NCBI GenBank assembly: GCA_947589045.1
Contig: CANQBQ010000005.1
Coordinates: forward strand, 1 to 64,000
Source: an uncultured Clostridia bacterium
GTDB taxonomy: Bacteria; Bacillota; Clostridia; Monoglobales; Monoglobaceae
DNA length: 64,000 nt
Reading direction: 5' to 3'
A program made the position numbers and the translations under genes. The notes under the pieces are model-generated. The model saw nothing but the letters and a program-made list of their open reading frames with translations, was not told the origin of the DNA and ran no database searches. Below are positions 15,212-24,377 of the stretch, in pieces; the stretch's first letter is position 1; each line of letters begins with the position of its first letter.

Positions 15212-16021
15212 ATGTTTGAAAAAATCTTTGAAAACTTAAAAAACAAAGCCCCGCTGGTGCATAATATAACGAATTATGTGACCGCGAACGACTGCGCGAA
15301 TATTCTGCTCGCGTGCGGCGCGTCGCCTATTATGGCGGACGACGCGGCGGAGGCCGCGGAGATAACCTCGATATGCGACGCGCTCGTCATAAACATCGGC
15401 ACGCTTAACTCCCGCACGATAGAGAGTATGCTCATATCGGGCAAACGCGCGGCGGAGCTTGGCAAACCCGTTATTTTAGACCCCGTGGGCGCGGGCGCGT
15501 CCGCGCTCCGAACCGAAACCGCGATGCGGCTCATAAACGAGATAAGGTTCAGCGTAATACGCGGCAACGCCTCCGAAATAAAAATTTTGTGCGGCGGAGC
15601 GGGCAAGTCGCGCGGCGTTGACGTTTCGGACTCCGACAGCGACAGCGATTCCAAAGCCGTCTTTGAAAACGCGAAGCGGCTTTCCTCGCTGACGGGCGCA
15701 ACCGTCGCGGTGACGGGCAAGACGGATTTCGTGACCGACGGCATACGCGGCGCGGCAATATCAAACGGACACCCTCTTATGAAAAGGGTGACGGGGTGCG
15801 GCTGTATGCTCTCCTCCCTCCTCGGCGGCTTCTGCGGCGCAAATCCCGACGAAATTTTTGACGCGGCTGTATGCGCGGTCGCATTTATGGGACTTTGCGG
15901 CGAATACGCGGCTCAAAATTATGTCGGCACGGGAAGTCTGCGAACCGGGATTATAGACGAAGCCTCAAATATGACGGCAGAAAAGTTAAATCGGGGGATC
16001 AAAATTGAGTTTAGGCAATAG
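15212..16021 (+). CDS. thiM: Hydroxyethylthiazole kinase
   Basis: ThiM phosphorylates 4-methyl-5-(2-hydroxyethyl)thiazole so that it can be joined to HMP-PP by ThiE. The 269-residue ribokinase-fold protein shows PLVHNITNYVTANDCAN near the N-terminus, DPVGAGASALRTET, VIRGNASEI and the catalytic and anion-hole segment RVTGCGCMLSSLLGGF. An Asp-Ser run (about 150, DVSDSDSDSDSK) is an odd local insertion. The ATG at 15212 is favoured because CGGAG is 9 bases before it; the ATG at 15203 touches that site. It overlaps thiE. Confidence 0.95.
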   Translation: MFEKIFENLKNKAPLVHNITNYVTANDCANILLACGASPIMADDAAEAAEITSICDALVINIGTLNSRTIESMLISGKRAAELGKPVILDPVGAGASALRTETAMRLINEIRFSVIRGNASEIKILCGGAGKSRGVDVSDSDSDSDSKAVFENAKRLSSLTGATVAVTGKTDFVTDGIRGAAISNGHPLMKRVTGCGCMLSSLLGGFCGANPDEIFDAAVCAVAFMGLCGEYAAQNYVGTGSLRTGIIDEASNMTAEKLNRGIKIEFRQ

Positions 16022-16667
16022 TTTGGTAAAGGTAAAAAAAGAGGATATGCGGCTTTACGCGGTCACGGGGCGAACCCCGCTCGACCCCGTGCCGCTTGAA
16101 AAATCGGTGGAGCTTGCTCTGCAGGGCGGTGCGACGTTTGTTCAGCTTCGCGAAAAGCACGCGGACGCGGGCGAGCTTTTGTCCCTCGCGCTCAAAATAA
16201 AGGCGATATGCAAAAAATACGGCGTGCCGTTTGTTGTAAACGACAACGTCGAGGTCGCGCTCCGAGCGAACGCGGACGGCGTTCATATCGGTCAGAGCGA
16301 CGAAAGCCTGTCCGAAGCGCGCAAAATGCTGGGAGACAGCAAAATCATCGGCGTTTCGGTGCAGACGGTACAGCAGGCAATTTCGGCGGAGCGCGGCGGC
16401 GCAGACTACCTCGGAATAGGGTCGGTGTTTTCCACCTCGACCAAGCTCGACGCTATAAAAATCTCGGGCGACACCCTGAGAGAAATAACGTCGTCGGTTT
16501 CGATACCCACCGTCGCGATAGGCGGAATATCCAAAGAAAACATCTCTTATCTCAAAGGCACCGGCGTTGACGGAGTTGCGGTCGTCTCGGCTGTTTTCGG
16601 ACAGCGCGACGTATTTAAGGCGGCTCAGGAGCTTAAAAAGCTCAGTCTGGAGGTGTTCGGAGAGTGA
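16005..16667 (+). CDS. thiE: Thiamine-phosphate synthase
   Basis: ThiE condenses HMP-PP and thiazole phosphate to thiamine phosphate. The TIM-barrel protein shows MRLYAVTGRTPLD, QLREKHADAGELL, VPFVVNDNVEVALRANADGV, HIGQSDE, SVQTVQQAISAERGG and YLGIGSVFSTSTKLD, all matching family motifs for substrate and Mg-PPi binding. The start is uncertain: TTG at 16005 has GGGGGA upstream and overlaps thiM by 17 bases, whereas the ATG at 16047 would begin exactly at the first barrel strand but lacks a well-spaced ribosome-binding site. The stop overlaps the thiD GTG. Confidence 0.94.
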   Translation: MSLGNSLVKVKKEDMRLYAVTGRTPLDPVPLEKSVELALQGGATFVQLREKHADAGELLSLALKIKAICKKYGVPFVVNDNVEVALRANADGVHIGQSDESLSEARKMLGDSKIIGVSVQTVQQAISAERGGADYLGIGSVFSTSTKLDAIKISGDTLREITSSVSIPTVAIGGISKENISYLKGTGVDGVAVVSAVFGQRDVFKAAQELKKLSLEVFGE

Positions 16668-17446
16668 GGACGGTTCTTTCGATTGCAGGCTCGGACTGCA
16701 GCGGCGGCGCGGGTATTCAGGCGGATTTAAAGACGTTCGCGGCGCACAAGGTCTACGGTATGAGCGTTATTACCGCGCTCACCGCTCAAAACACAACCGG
16801 CGTTTTTGACATAGCGAACACACCGATACAAAATATAACCGCGCAGCTTGACGCGGTTTTCACCGACATTTTCCCCGACGCGGTAAAGCTGGGAATGTTG
16901 TCAACGGCGGAAATAATCGACGTGGTTGCGGACAGATTCGCGCACTACAAGCCGCGCGGAGTCGTTCTCGACCCCGTTATGGTCTCCACAAGCGGACACT
17001 GCCTGCTCTCGCGCGACGCGGTCGAAGTGCTGTGTGAAAAGCTCTTTCCGCTCTCGGACATCATAACTCCCAACATACCCGAAGCCGAGCTTTTGTGCGG
17101 CTTTGAAATCTCATCGCGCGAAGAAATGAGACGGGCGGCGGCGCAGCTTGCCGAAAAGTATTCGGTGAACGTGCTTTTAAAGGGCGGTCACCTCTCAGGC
17201 AGGTGCGACGACTTGCTGCTTTGCGGCGGCACGGAGACGTGGCTTGAGGGCAGTCACATAGACAACCCCAACACGCACGGCACGGGCTGCACGCTGTCGT
17301 CGGCGTTAGCCGCAAACCTCGCGTTGGGTCAAAACATTCCCGACGCGGCAAAAAACGCAAAACGCTACGTCGCGGGCGCGATTGCCGCAAACCTCGACCT
17401 CGGGCGCGGCAAAGGTCCATTAAACCATATGTATATGTATGAATAA
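16664..17446 (+). CDS. thiD: Hydroxymethylpyrimidine (phosphate) kinase
   Basis: ThiD phosphorylates HMP and then HMP-P to HMP-PP, the second substrate of ThiE. The 260-residue ribokinase-fold protein has SIAGSDCSGGAGIQADLKTF, GMSVITALTAQNTTGV, the DPVMVSTSGH strand, and the anion hole and catalytic base in NTHGTGCTLSSALAANLA. It starts with GTG overlapping the thiE stop (GTGA), so translation is coupled. With thiW, thiM and thiE it makes a salvage operon; no thiC or thiG is present here. Confidence 0.95.
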   Translation: MRTVLSIAGSDCSGGAGIQADLKTFAAHKVYGMSVITALTAQNTTGVFDIANTPIQNITAQLDAVFTDIFPDAVKLGMLSTAEIIDVVADRFAHYKPRGVVLDPVMVSTSGHCLLSRDAVEVLCEKLFPLSDIITPNIPEAELLCGFEISSREEMRRAAAQLAEKYSVNVLLKGGHLSGRCDDLLLCGGTETWLEGSHIDNPNTHGTGCTLSSALAANLALGQNIPDAAKNAKRYVAGAIAANLDLGRGKGPLNHMYMYE

Positions 17447-17447
17447 G

Positions 17448-17490
17448 AAAACTCCTCACTTCAAACTTTAATATGAAGTGAGGAGTTTTT
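17448..17490. terminator. Bidirectional terminator between thiD and MATE gene
   Basis: AAAACTCCTCACTTCA pairs with TGAAGTGAGGAGTTTT, flanked by T runs in both directions. It separates two convergent genes. Confidence 0.92.
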
Positions 17491-17492
17491 TA

Positions 17493-18842
17493 CTATTCTT
17501 TTTCCATTTTTCTCCATAGCGGCACAAACAGGAGAATGCCTACCAGCATAGCTCCGCAGTCCGCAATAGGAGTTGCCCACGCGATGGCGTTAACTCCGGC
17601 AAGGGAGTCCAAAAGGAACATAAACGGCACGTCCAGCCCGCCTTTTCTCAGCATGGAAAGCACCAGCGGTTTCCCTTTTTGTCCCACAGATTGAAATATT
17701 GAAATAATGACAGTTGTAATTGCCGTGAACGGTCCCGTGATGCAAATTATCCTCTGGAACATACTGCCGTACCGCACAGTTTCCGCATCGTTGATAAATG
17801 CCCGTACCAGCGGACCCGCGCAGGTGAACAGCAGAATTGCCCCGACCGTCGTGACGACAAGGCTGAGTATCAGCGTCACCTTTATGGCTGAGCGCATACG
17901 CCCGATATTTTTTGCGGAGAAATTATAGCCAATCAGCGGAATAACGCCCTGGCTCAGACCGTTGGCAATCGCAAACGCCAGCATATCTATCTTCTTGGCA
18001 ATACCGATTCCCGCCACCGCCGCGTTGGAGTAGTTGACCAGCAATTTATTGAGGGTAATGTTAGAGAAAATTCCCATTACGTTCATAATAGAACTGGGGA
18101 GCCCCACCAACAGCACTTCTTTGGGTATGCCGTCCGATACGGAATAATGTCGAGGGTTCAAGGACAGATGGAATTTTTCGCGTTTTCCAAGTATCAAAAC
18201 CACAAAATACAAAGTAGCAATCAAGTTGGAAAGCATCGTGGCGATTGCCGCTCCCGTGACCTCAAGATGAAAACCAAAAATAAACACCGGGTCCAAAAGT
18301 ATGTTAAGACCGCCGCCAAGCGCCACGCCGAAGCTCGCCTGACCCGAATATCCCTCCGCCCGAACGAGGTGCGCGAGGGCGGCGTTTAGCACAGTCGGTA
18401 TTGCGCCCACGGTCAGCGTCCAAAAGAGGTAGCTGTTGCAAAAATCATAGGTGTACTCGTCCGCTCCGACCAGAGGTAGAATTGTGCGGTGGATAGCAAA
18501 TATCCCAACTCCATACAAAAGCGCAACTGCGGCAGATGTCCAGATGCAGAAGGCTGAGGTTTTCCGCGCCTTGTCCGTGTCACCAATTCCCAGACTTCGT
18601 GAAATTAGGCTGGCGCCGCCTATGCCGAAGAGGTTGGCAAGCCCCGTAGTCACCAGAAACAGCGGCAGACAAAGAGATGCGGCAGCTACCTGATTTGGGT
18701 CGCCCACCTGACCGATGAAAAAGGTGTCCGCCATATTGTAAATCACAGTTATAATCTGGCTGATTACCGTAGGAACTACCAAAGCGATAACCGCCCGTGT
18801 GACCGGTGTTGTTTCAAAAAGCTCTGTCTTGCTCGTTTTCAT
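17493..18842 (-). CDS. MATE family efflux transporter
   Basis: A 449-residue, 12-helix secondary transporter of the MATE (multidrug and toxic compound extrusion) family, usually Na+ or H+ coupled. Characteristic segments include the N-terminal PVTRAVIALVVPTVISQIIT, YNMADTFFIGQVG and GIGGASLISRSLG, repeated in the second half (GLPSSIMNVMGIFSNITLNK, GIGIAKKIDMLAFAIANGLS). The ATG at 18842 gives the usual family length and has GAGG 7 bases upstream; the longer reading frame upstream is extra. It lies 92 bases after the ferredoxin gene on the same strand, probably one operon. The substrate is unknown. Confidence 0.94.
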   Translation of the reverse strand: MKTSKTELFETTPVTRAVIALVVPTVISQIITVIYNMADTFFIGQVGDPNQVAAASLCLPLFLVTTGLANLFGIGGASLISRSLGIGDTDKARKTSAFCIWTSAAVALLYGVGIFAIHRTILPLVGADEYTYDFCNSYLFWTLTVGAIPTVLNAALAHLVRAEGYSGQASFGVALGGGLNILLDPVFIFGFHLEVTGAAIATMLSNLIATLYFVVLILGKREKFHLSLNPRHYSVSDGIPKEVLLVGLPSSIMNVMGIFSNITLNKLLVNYSNAAVAGIGIAKKIDMLAFAIANGLSQGVIPLIGYNFSAKNIGRMRSAIKVTLILSLVVTTVGAILLFTCAGPLVRAFINDAETVRYGSMFQRIICITGPFTAITTVIISIFQSVGQKGKPLVLSMLRKGGLDVPFMFLLDSLAGVNAIAWATPIADCGAMLVGILLFVPLWRKMEKE

Positions 18843-18934
18843 ACCTGTGCCTCTTTCTCTGAATTTTTGATAAACAAAACAAATCCCCCGAACCGCCATT
18901 CGGAAGTGAGGAGCTTCCTTATTTCGTATTCTGA

Positions 18935-19627
18935 TTATTCGATTATCCGACCGTCTGTGGAAATCGTCACAACACTCCACGGGATAAACTTCCCGCCGGT
19001 CTGAAGTGCCTGCTTTACCGCATTTTCGATGCCGCCGCAGCAGGGTACTTCCATTCGGACAACGGTCACGCTCTTAATATCGTTTTCGGCGATAATCCGT
19101 GTCAATTTCTCGGTGTAGTCCACCATATCCAGCTTCGGGCAGCCAATCAATGTAATCTTGTTTTTGATAAAATCATTGTGAAAGTTACCGTAAGCGTAAG
19201 CGGTGCAGTCGGCGGCGATAAGTAAATTTGCGCCGTCAAAATAAGGCGCATTTACGGGAACAAGCTTGATTTGTACCGGCCACTGAGAGAGGCGGCTGTA
19301 AACTGTCACACTTTCAGCCGGTGTTTCTTCACGATAAATTGCTTTTGAAGCTGTGCCGGGGCAGCCGCAGGGCAGTTTTTCCGCGCCTTTATTCTGCTTT
19401 GCCGCCTTTACCGCAGCTTCGTTGTATGCCGGCGCCTCACGTTCCTCAAAAGTAATCGCTCCTGTCGGGCAGGCGGGCAAACAGTCTCCAAGACCGTCGC
19501 AGTAGTCCTCTCGGAGCAGTTTCGCCTTGCCGTCAACTATACCGATAGCTCCCTCGTGGCAGGCTTCGGCACAAATCCCGCAACCGTTGCACTTTTCCTC
19601 GTCGATTTTGATTATTTTTCTAAACAT
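18935..19627 (-). CDS. 4Fe-4S dicluster ferredoxin-like protein
   Basis: A 230-residue cytoplasmic protein. The N-terminal 60 residues hold two cluster motifs (CNGCGICAEAC and CDGLGDCLPACPTGA). The C-terminal part has further cysteines (LPCGCPG, AADCTAYAYG, IGCPKLD, VPCCGGIE) that could bind another cluster. Proteins of this layout occur widely in anaerobic Firmicutes and are thought to take part in electron transfer, sometimes with transcriptional regulators; the partner is not established. GGAGG precedes the ATG. The MATE gene follows in the same direction. Confidence 0.85.
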   Translation of the reverse strand: MFRKIIKIDEEKCNGCGICAEACHEGAIGIVDGKAKLLREDYCDGLGDCLPACPTGAITFEEREAPAYNEAAVKAAKQNKGAEKLPCGCPGTASKAIYREETPAESVTVYSRLSQWPVQIKLVPVNAPYFDGANLLIAADCTAYAYGNFHNDFIKNKITLIGCPKLDMVDYTEKLTRIIAENDIKSVTVVRMEVPCCGGIENAVKQALQTGGKFIPWSVVTISTDGRIIE

Positions 19628-19719
19628 AATATATTCCTCCTGCTTTGCTGTTACATAATTATATTAAATTCGCTGTTCCATTTCGTATTTCCACGCCGTC
19701 ATACGACGGTCTTTTATTC

Positions 19720-20484
19720 TCAACTGCCGAACACGGCGAAGTACAGCGCCGCCAAACATTCACGCATACAAACGCTCGGGTACATATACCACATGGTCGG
19801 CGCGTAATACGTTGTCGTTTCAAGACCGTTGTGCCTCGCTATACCTTTTGCCCTGAAAATATGAAAATCGTTCGTGACCGTAACCACTCTGTACTCTCCG
19901 CCGCCGAAGTAAGCGTCCAAAAGCTCCTTTGAAAATCTGTAATTTTCGCTTGTGCTCGCAGACCTGTTCTCCTGTATAATTTTGTCGGCGTCCACGCCGC
20001 GCTCGACAAGATACTCGGTCATAACCTCGGCTTCGCTGACGTCCTCCTGAAATCCGCGTCCGCCGCTCACCGCGATAACGGCTTTCGGGTTTTTCCCGGC
20101 ATACTCCAGCGCCGCGTCAAGCCGCAGGGCAAGCAGAGCGGAGGGTCTGTCGCCGACAACGCCGCAGCCGAGAACTATCACCGCGTCCTCGTCGTAATCC
20201 GCAGTGTCGATACTGCCGAAAGCCACGAGGAAGACACAGCCGCAAAGCATAACGGCAAGCCCGCCCATAACAACGTACTTGCAAACGCGTCCTGCACCGC
20301 GCTTGGTCTTTTTGCCCAACTCGTCATAAAAACCGCCCCAAAACAGCAACAGCAAACCGAGGAGGAGCGTCAAAACCGTCCCCAAATTTATATTTGAATA
20401 AATCGCCATACAGCCGCCGTCGATAAAAAACGCCGCGCCGAGTATGAGCAATATTGCCCGAACCGCCTTTTTCAGCTTCAACAT
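19720..20484 (-). CDS. DUF218 (YdcF/SanA-like) membrane-anchored protein
   Basis: A 254-residue protein with three N-terminal hydrophobic helices (about 6-22, 28-50, 70-90) followed by an extracytoplasmic or cytoplasmic Rossmann-like domain with AVIVLGCGVVGDRPSALLAL, IAVSGGRGFQEDVSEAEVM, ENRSASTSENYRFSKELL and VTVTNDFHIFRA, the standard motifs of the DUF218 family. The biochemical role is unsettled (envelope integrity and vancomycin sensitivity in SanA). The ATG at 20484 with GAGGA upstream is preferred. It is 25 bases downstream of the ABC exporter genes and probably in their operon. Confidence 0.85.
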   Translation of the reverse strand: MLKLKKAVRAILLILGAAFFIDGGCMAIYSNINLGTVLTLLLGLLLLFWGGFYDELGKKTKRGAGRVCKYVVMGGLAVMLCGCVFLVAFGSIDTADYDEDAVIVLGCGVVGDRPSALLALRLDAALEYAGKNPKAVIAVSGGRGFQEDVSEAEVMTEYLVERGVDADKIIQENRSASTSENYRFSKELLDAYFGGGEYRVVTVTNDFHIFRAKGIARHNGLETTTYYAPTMWYMYPSVCMRECLAALYFAVFGS

Positions 20485-20509
20485 ACATTCCTCACTTAAA
20501 AATTCCGCT

Positions 20510-22336
20510 TTAAATGGCGTTGCCCTCAAACTGCGTCATATAAAGCTCAAAATAGCGTCCCTTTTTCGCGATAAGCTCATCGTGGTTACCTGTTTCAACT
20601 ATGCGTCCCTTATCCATAACAACGATAAGGTCTGCGTCTCGTATGGTCGAAAGACGGTGAGCGATTATTATGCTGGTTCTGTCCTTCATAAGATTTGTCA
20701 TCGCGTCCTGAATACGCTTTTCGGTTCTCGTGTCAACGCTGGAGGTCGCCTCGTCCAGAATAAGTATCTTCGGGTTTGCCAAAAACGCGCGCCCGATAGA
20801 AAGAAGCTGTCTTTGACCCTGCGACAGATTACAGCCCGACTCGGTAAGCTCGGTATCGTATCCATTCGGGAGCCTGCTTATCATTCTTCGGCAGTTGCTC
20901 ATCTCCGCCGCACGCTCCATCTCCTCGTCGGTCGCGTCGGGGTTGGCATACTTGAGATTGTTTCGCACCGTGTCCGAAAACAGCACCGTATCCTGCAAAA
21001 CGATAGCGGTTCCCCGCCTCAAATCGTCACATTTTATATCCTTTATGTTAACTCCGTCAACCATAATTTCGCCGCTGTCAACATCATAAAAACGCATTAA
21101 AAGATTGACAACCGTGGTCTTTCCGCTGCCCGTCGCGCCGACCAGCGCGACCTTGTGACCCGAGCGCACCTCAAGGTTAAAATCGTACAAAACCTGCTTG
21201 CCCTCGTAATACGAAAAGTTCACGTCCTTGAACGTGACAACGCCCTCGCCGTCCATTTCCCGGCTTCCGCTCTTGTCCTCGCTCTCAACATCCATAACCG
21301 CGAACACACGCTCCGCGCCCGCAAGCGCGGTCTGAATTTGCCCGTAGAGGTTTGCAATCTCGTTTATCGGACGTCCGAACTGCTTCGCATAGACGATAAA
21401 CGCCGAAATAACGCCTATCGAAATTATCCCGTGGAGCGCAAAATATCCGCCGAACGCCGCAATTATGATAAAGCCTAAGTTGTTTATAACATTCATAATC
21501 GGACCCATGGAACCGCCCAAAATCTCGGCGACAATTCCGACCCGTGTAAGCTCGTCGGACGTGCTGTTGAAGTCCTCTATGACCGCTTCCTGCTTGTTGT
21601 ACGCGGCAACCGTCTTGTAGCCGACGACGTTTTCCTCAACCGCGCTGTTAAGCTCGCCCAAAAGCTCCTGACGCTTGGTAAAAAATCGGCGCATATGCTT
21701 GGACATAAACTTCGTCACCAAGACGGTCAAAATCACCGTAATGCAGGACAAAAGAGCGAGACGCGGGCAGTACCAAAACATAATTCCGACCGTGCCGATT
21801 ATTGTGAACACGCCCGAAACGAGGGAGCTGAACGACTGCGAGACCGTGTTTGAAATGTTCTCAACGTCGTTCGTCATTCGGCTCATTATGTCGCCGTGAG
21901 GGTGGTTGTCGATGTAGCGTATAGGCAGATTTACTATCCTGTCGAACAAGTCCTCGCGCATAAGTCCGACTATACGCTGGCTCAGCGTTCGGCTGAGAAG
22001 CTGCTGGAAAAGCGTGCCGAGCGAAAGCAAAAGCGCCGTGGCAAGCATTATCATAAGTATCGCGGGGATTTTGCCGAACTGCCTCTCGGCAATCAAATCT
22101 ATCGCCTCGCTCTGAATTGCGGGCATCACCACGTTGCAGATAACCACGAATATGACAGCCGCCAAAAGCATAATAAGCATAAGCCGCTGATTTTTAAAAT
22201 ACTTCATAAGGCGCGACAGCGTGCTGAGCATATTATGCGGCTTCTCCACCGTCATCATGGCTCGCATAGCCGCACCGCCGCCGCGGCGCATAGGCATCTT
22301 AAAGTTGTTCGGAATACCCTTTGATTTATCAGCCAT
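20510..22336 (-). CDS. ABC exporter half-transporter with consensus ATPase site
   Basis: A 608-residue fusion of a six-helix transmembrane domain (about 45-340) and a nucleotide-binding domain. Walker A is GATGSGKT (about 400), the signature is LSQGQ (about 504) and Walker B with catalytic Glu is ILILDEATSSVD (about 524). An N-terminal Gly/Met/Arg-rich extension precedes the membrane region. It starts within the end of the partner gene (8-base overlap), so the two proteins likely form a heterodimer. The signature deviates (Gln for Gly), matching the asymmetric sites of such dimers. Substrate could be drug, lipid or peptide. Confidence 0.92.
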   Translation of the reverse strand: MADKSKGIPNNFKMPMRRGGGAAMRAMMTVEKPHNMLSTLSRLMKYFKNQRLMLIMLLAAVIFVVICNVVMPAIQSEAIDLIAERQFGKIPAILMIMLATALLLSLGTLFQQLLSRTLSQRIVGLMREDLFDRIVNLPIRYIDNHPHGDIMSRMTNDVENISNTVSQSFSSLVSGVFTIIGTVGIMFWYCPRLALLSCITVILTVLVTKFMSKHMRRFFTKRQELLGELNSAVEENVVGYKTVAAYNKQEAVIEDFNSTSDELTRVGIVAEILGGSMGPIMNVINNLGFIIIAAFGGYFALHGIISIGVISAFIVYAKQFGRPINEIANLYGQIQTALAGAERVFAVMDVESEDKSGSREMDGEGVVTFKDVNFSYYEGKQVLYDFNLEVRSGHKVALVGATGSGKTTVVNLLMRFYDVDSGEIMVDGVNIKDIKCDDLRRGTAIVLQDTVLFSDTVRNNLKYANPDATDEEMERAAEMSNCRRMISRLPNGYDTELTESGCNLSQGQRQLLSIGRAFLANPKILILDEATSSVDTRTEKRIQDAMTNLMKDRTSIIIAHRLSTIRDADLIVVMDKGRIVETGNHDELIAKKGRYFELYMTQFEGNAI

Positions 22337-24068
22337 CAATATCCACTCCCTTCAACTGAGAGTTGTAAATATCGCGGTAAATCTCGCTCGTTTCCATAAG
22401 CTCGCTGTGAGTACCGCACGCCGAAATGCCGCCGTTGTCCAGCACGGCTATCCTATCCGCACCCTTTACCGACGCTATTCTCTGCGCGATAATTATCTTC
22501 GTCACTCCGGCGTACTCCCGACGCAAAGCGTCGTAGAGCCGCGCCTCGGTCTTTATGTCGAGAGCTGAGGTGGAGTCGTCGAAAATCAGGATTTCCGCGT
22601 TTTTGAGTATCGCACGGCTGATAGACACGCGCTGCTTCTGACCGCCCGAAAGGCTCATACCCTTTTCGGCAATCATAGTGTCGTAGCCTTCCTCTTTTGA
22701 GTTTATAAACTCAGCCGCCTGCGCGACCTCGGCAGCCCGCGCAACCTCCTCGTCGGTCGCGTTCGGGTCGCCCCACTTTATATTTTCGCGTATGGTGGTG
22801 CTGAAAAGCTCGCTCGTCTGGAGAGCGATAGCCACCTTGTCGCGCAACACCTTCAGGTCGTACTCGCGCACGTCAACGCCGTCGAGCAGCACCGCGCCGC
22901 CCGTCACGTCGTAAAAACGGGGGATAAGGCTTACAAGCGTACTCTTGCCGCAGCCCGTCGAGCCGAGTATGCCGAGCGTCTCGCCCGGATTTACGGTCAG
23001 ATTTATTCCGCTCAGCACAGCCTCGCCGCCCGAACCCGGATAGGAGAACGAAACGTCTCGGAACTCGACCTGCCCGTGTACCGAGGTGTCGCCCGAAAAG
23101 CTCCCGCTCGCGATTGCCGGCTCACAGCGCAAAACCTCGTTTATACGGCGCGCCGACGCGCTTCCGCGCGAAATAGTCTGGAAAATCATCGCCAGCATCA
23201 TAATTCCGTGCAAAATCAAAGAGAGATATGTAATCGCCGCCATAATGGTACCCGGCGTTACCGCGCCCGCCTTGACCTCGATAGAGCCGACGTATATTAC
23301 CGCCACAACCGCACAGTTCATAACTATGTTCATAAGAGGCATCATATATGCAAAAATCGTGAGGACACGCATCTGCGTGTCGATAAGCTCACGGTTCGCC
23401 GTGCCGAAACGCTCCTTCTCGCGCTCCTCCTTGACGTATGCCTTGACGACACGCGCCCCCGCGACGTTCTCCTGCATAACGCTGTTCACGCGGTCGAGCT
23501 TCTTTTGGAGCACCGAAAAGATAGGACTTGCTTTTCTGAGAAAAAACGCTATCATTATGACTACCAGCGGAATGGTGCAGGCGGTCACAACGCCAAAGCT
23601 GACGTGCAGGCTCATCATACAGAAAAATCCGCCGAACAAAAACGTGCCCGTTCGCACAAAGCCGCGTATGCACTGGGTTACAAGGTTCTGTAACTGCGTT
23701 ATGTCGTTTGTCACACGGGTGACGAGAGAGCCGGTCGAAAATTTGTCGGTCTGCTCAAACGAAAACGACATAATGCCGCGGAAACAGTCCTTTCGCAAAT
23801 CGTTGCCGAAACGCTGACCGCACATATTGGCGAACACTCCCGACAAAACGCCGCTCGCGCCGCCCAGAGCCACAAGACCCAGCATTTTTAAGCCCTCTGA
23901 AATTATAAGACTGAGATTGCCCACGCCGCCGCTCGATACGCCCAGAACGCCCTCGTCCACTATCGTTCGCATAATCGCGGGCTGAAATAAGTCCATACTA
24001 ACCTCGCCTATCATAAAAAGCGGTGCAAGTATGGCAAAAAACCAATACTTCCTTAAGTGTTTAAACAT
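22329..24068 (-). CDS. ABC exporter half-transporter with degenerate ATPase site
   Basis: A 579-residue membrane-ATPase fusion. Walker A GSTGCGKS (about 370) and signature LSGGQ (about 472) are canonical, but Walker B reads ILIFDDSTSALD (about 492): the catalytic Glu after the Walker B Asp is replaced by Asp. In heterodimeric exporters (TM287/288, BmrCD type) one site is degenerate in this way. The first gene of the operon, it starts from an ATG with AAGAGGCGATAG upstream and the promoter at 24101-24129. Confidence 0.93.
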   Translation of the reverse strand: MFKHLRKYWFFAILAPLFMIGEVSMDLFQPAIMRTIVDEGVLGVSSGGVGNLSLIISEGLKMLGLVALGGASGVLSGVFANMCGQRFGNDLRKDCFRGIMSFSFEQTDKFSTGSLVTRVTNDITQLQNLVTQCIRGFVRTGTFLFGGFFCMMSLHVSFGVVTACTIPLVVIMIAFFLRKASPIFSVLQKKLDRVNSVMQENVAGARVVKAYVKEEREKERFGTANRELIDTQMRVLTIFAYMMPLMNIVMNCAVVAVIYVGSIEVKAGAVTPGTIMAAITYLSLILHGIMMLAMIFQTISRGSASARRINEVLRCEPAIASGSFSGDTSVHGQVEFRDVSFSYPGSGGEAVLSGINLTVNPGETLGILGSTGCGKSTLVSLIPRFYDVTGGAVLLDGVDVREYDLKVLRDKVAIALQTSELFSTTIRENIKWGDPNATDEEVARAAEVAQAAEFINSKEEGYDTMIAEKGMSLSGGQKQRVSISRAILKNAEILIFDDSTSALDIKTEARLYDALRREYAGVTKIIIAQRIASVKGADRIAVLDNGGISACGTHSELMETSEIYRDIYNSQLKGVDIDG

Positions 24069-24100
24069 ACTATCGCCTCTTGAAAAATCTACACGGAGTT

Positions 24101-24129
24101 ATTGTACCATAACGCACACAAAATTTCAA
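24101..24129 (-). promoter_or_regulatory. Promoter of ABC exporter operon
   Basis: Minus strand: TTGAAA (24124-24129) and TACAAT (24101-24106), spacer 17. A repeated GGTTTACA / GGTTACAA motif just upstream (about 24143-24166) could bind a regulator. Confidence 0.65.
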
Positions 24130-24189
24130 ATATTTTTATTTTTTGGTTTACAATTCGGTTACAAAACCTTTGCAGTTCGGCTAACACGG

Positions 24190-24218
24190 TTGAAAGACAT
24201 TACAAAATATGGTATTAT
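24190..24218 (+). promoter_or_regulatory. Promoter of micro-toxin-like gene
   Basis: TTGAAA (24190-24195) and TATTAT (24213-24218), spacer 17. The expected leader (about 24226-24302) contains GGCGGTTATT at 24248-24257, exactly complementary to AATAACCGCC at the 3' end of the same transcript (24373-24382). Confidence 0.7.
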
Positions 24219-24302
24219 AAAATTGTGATTGCATCTCAAGGAATGACGGCGGTTATTGCGCTCCCAAACACGACATAAAAAGCGTACGAGGGAGGTGATT
24301 TT

Positions 24303-24377
24303 ATGGATTTAAATATTATTTTTATATTGTTGGTTTTGATAGCAATATTGGAAATAATAAAGAACATAAAAAAATAA
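24303..24377 (+). CDS. 24-residue hydrophobic peptide, candidate type I toxin
   Basis: ATG at 24303 is preceded by GGGAGGTGATTTT, a strong ribosome-binding site. The peptide is one membrane helix (MDLNIIFILLVLIAILEIIK) with a basic NIKK tail, the usual form of type I toxins such as Ibs or Fst. Its stop lies inside a bidirectional terminator. A perfect consensus promoter on the opposite strand (24457-24485) would make an antisense RNA overlapping the 3' end, as in the txpA/ratA and bsrG/SR4 pairs of Bacillus. No homology is claimed; the assignment rests on architecture. Confidence 0.65.
   Translation: MDLNIIFILLVLIAILEIIKNIKK

Noticed and set aside
18843-18980. N-terminal extension of the MATE protein
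   Set aside because: The extra 46 residues overlap the ferredoxin gene and are not membrane-like; the ATG at 18842 has a good ribosome-binding site and gives the usual family length.
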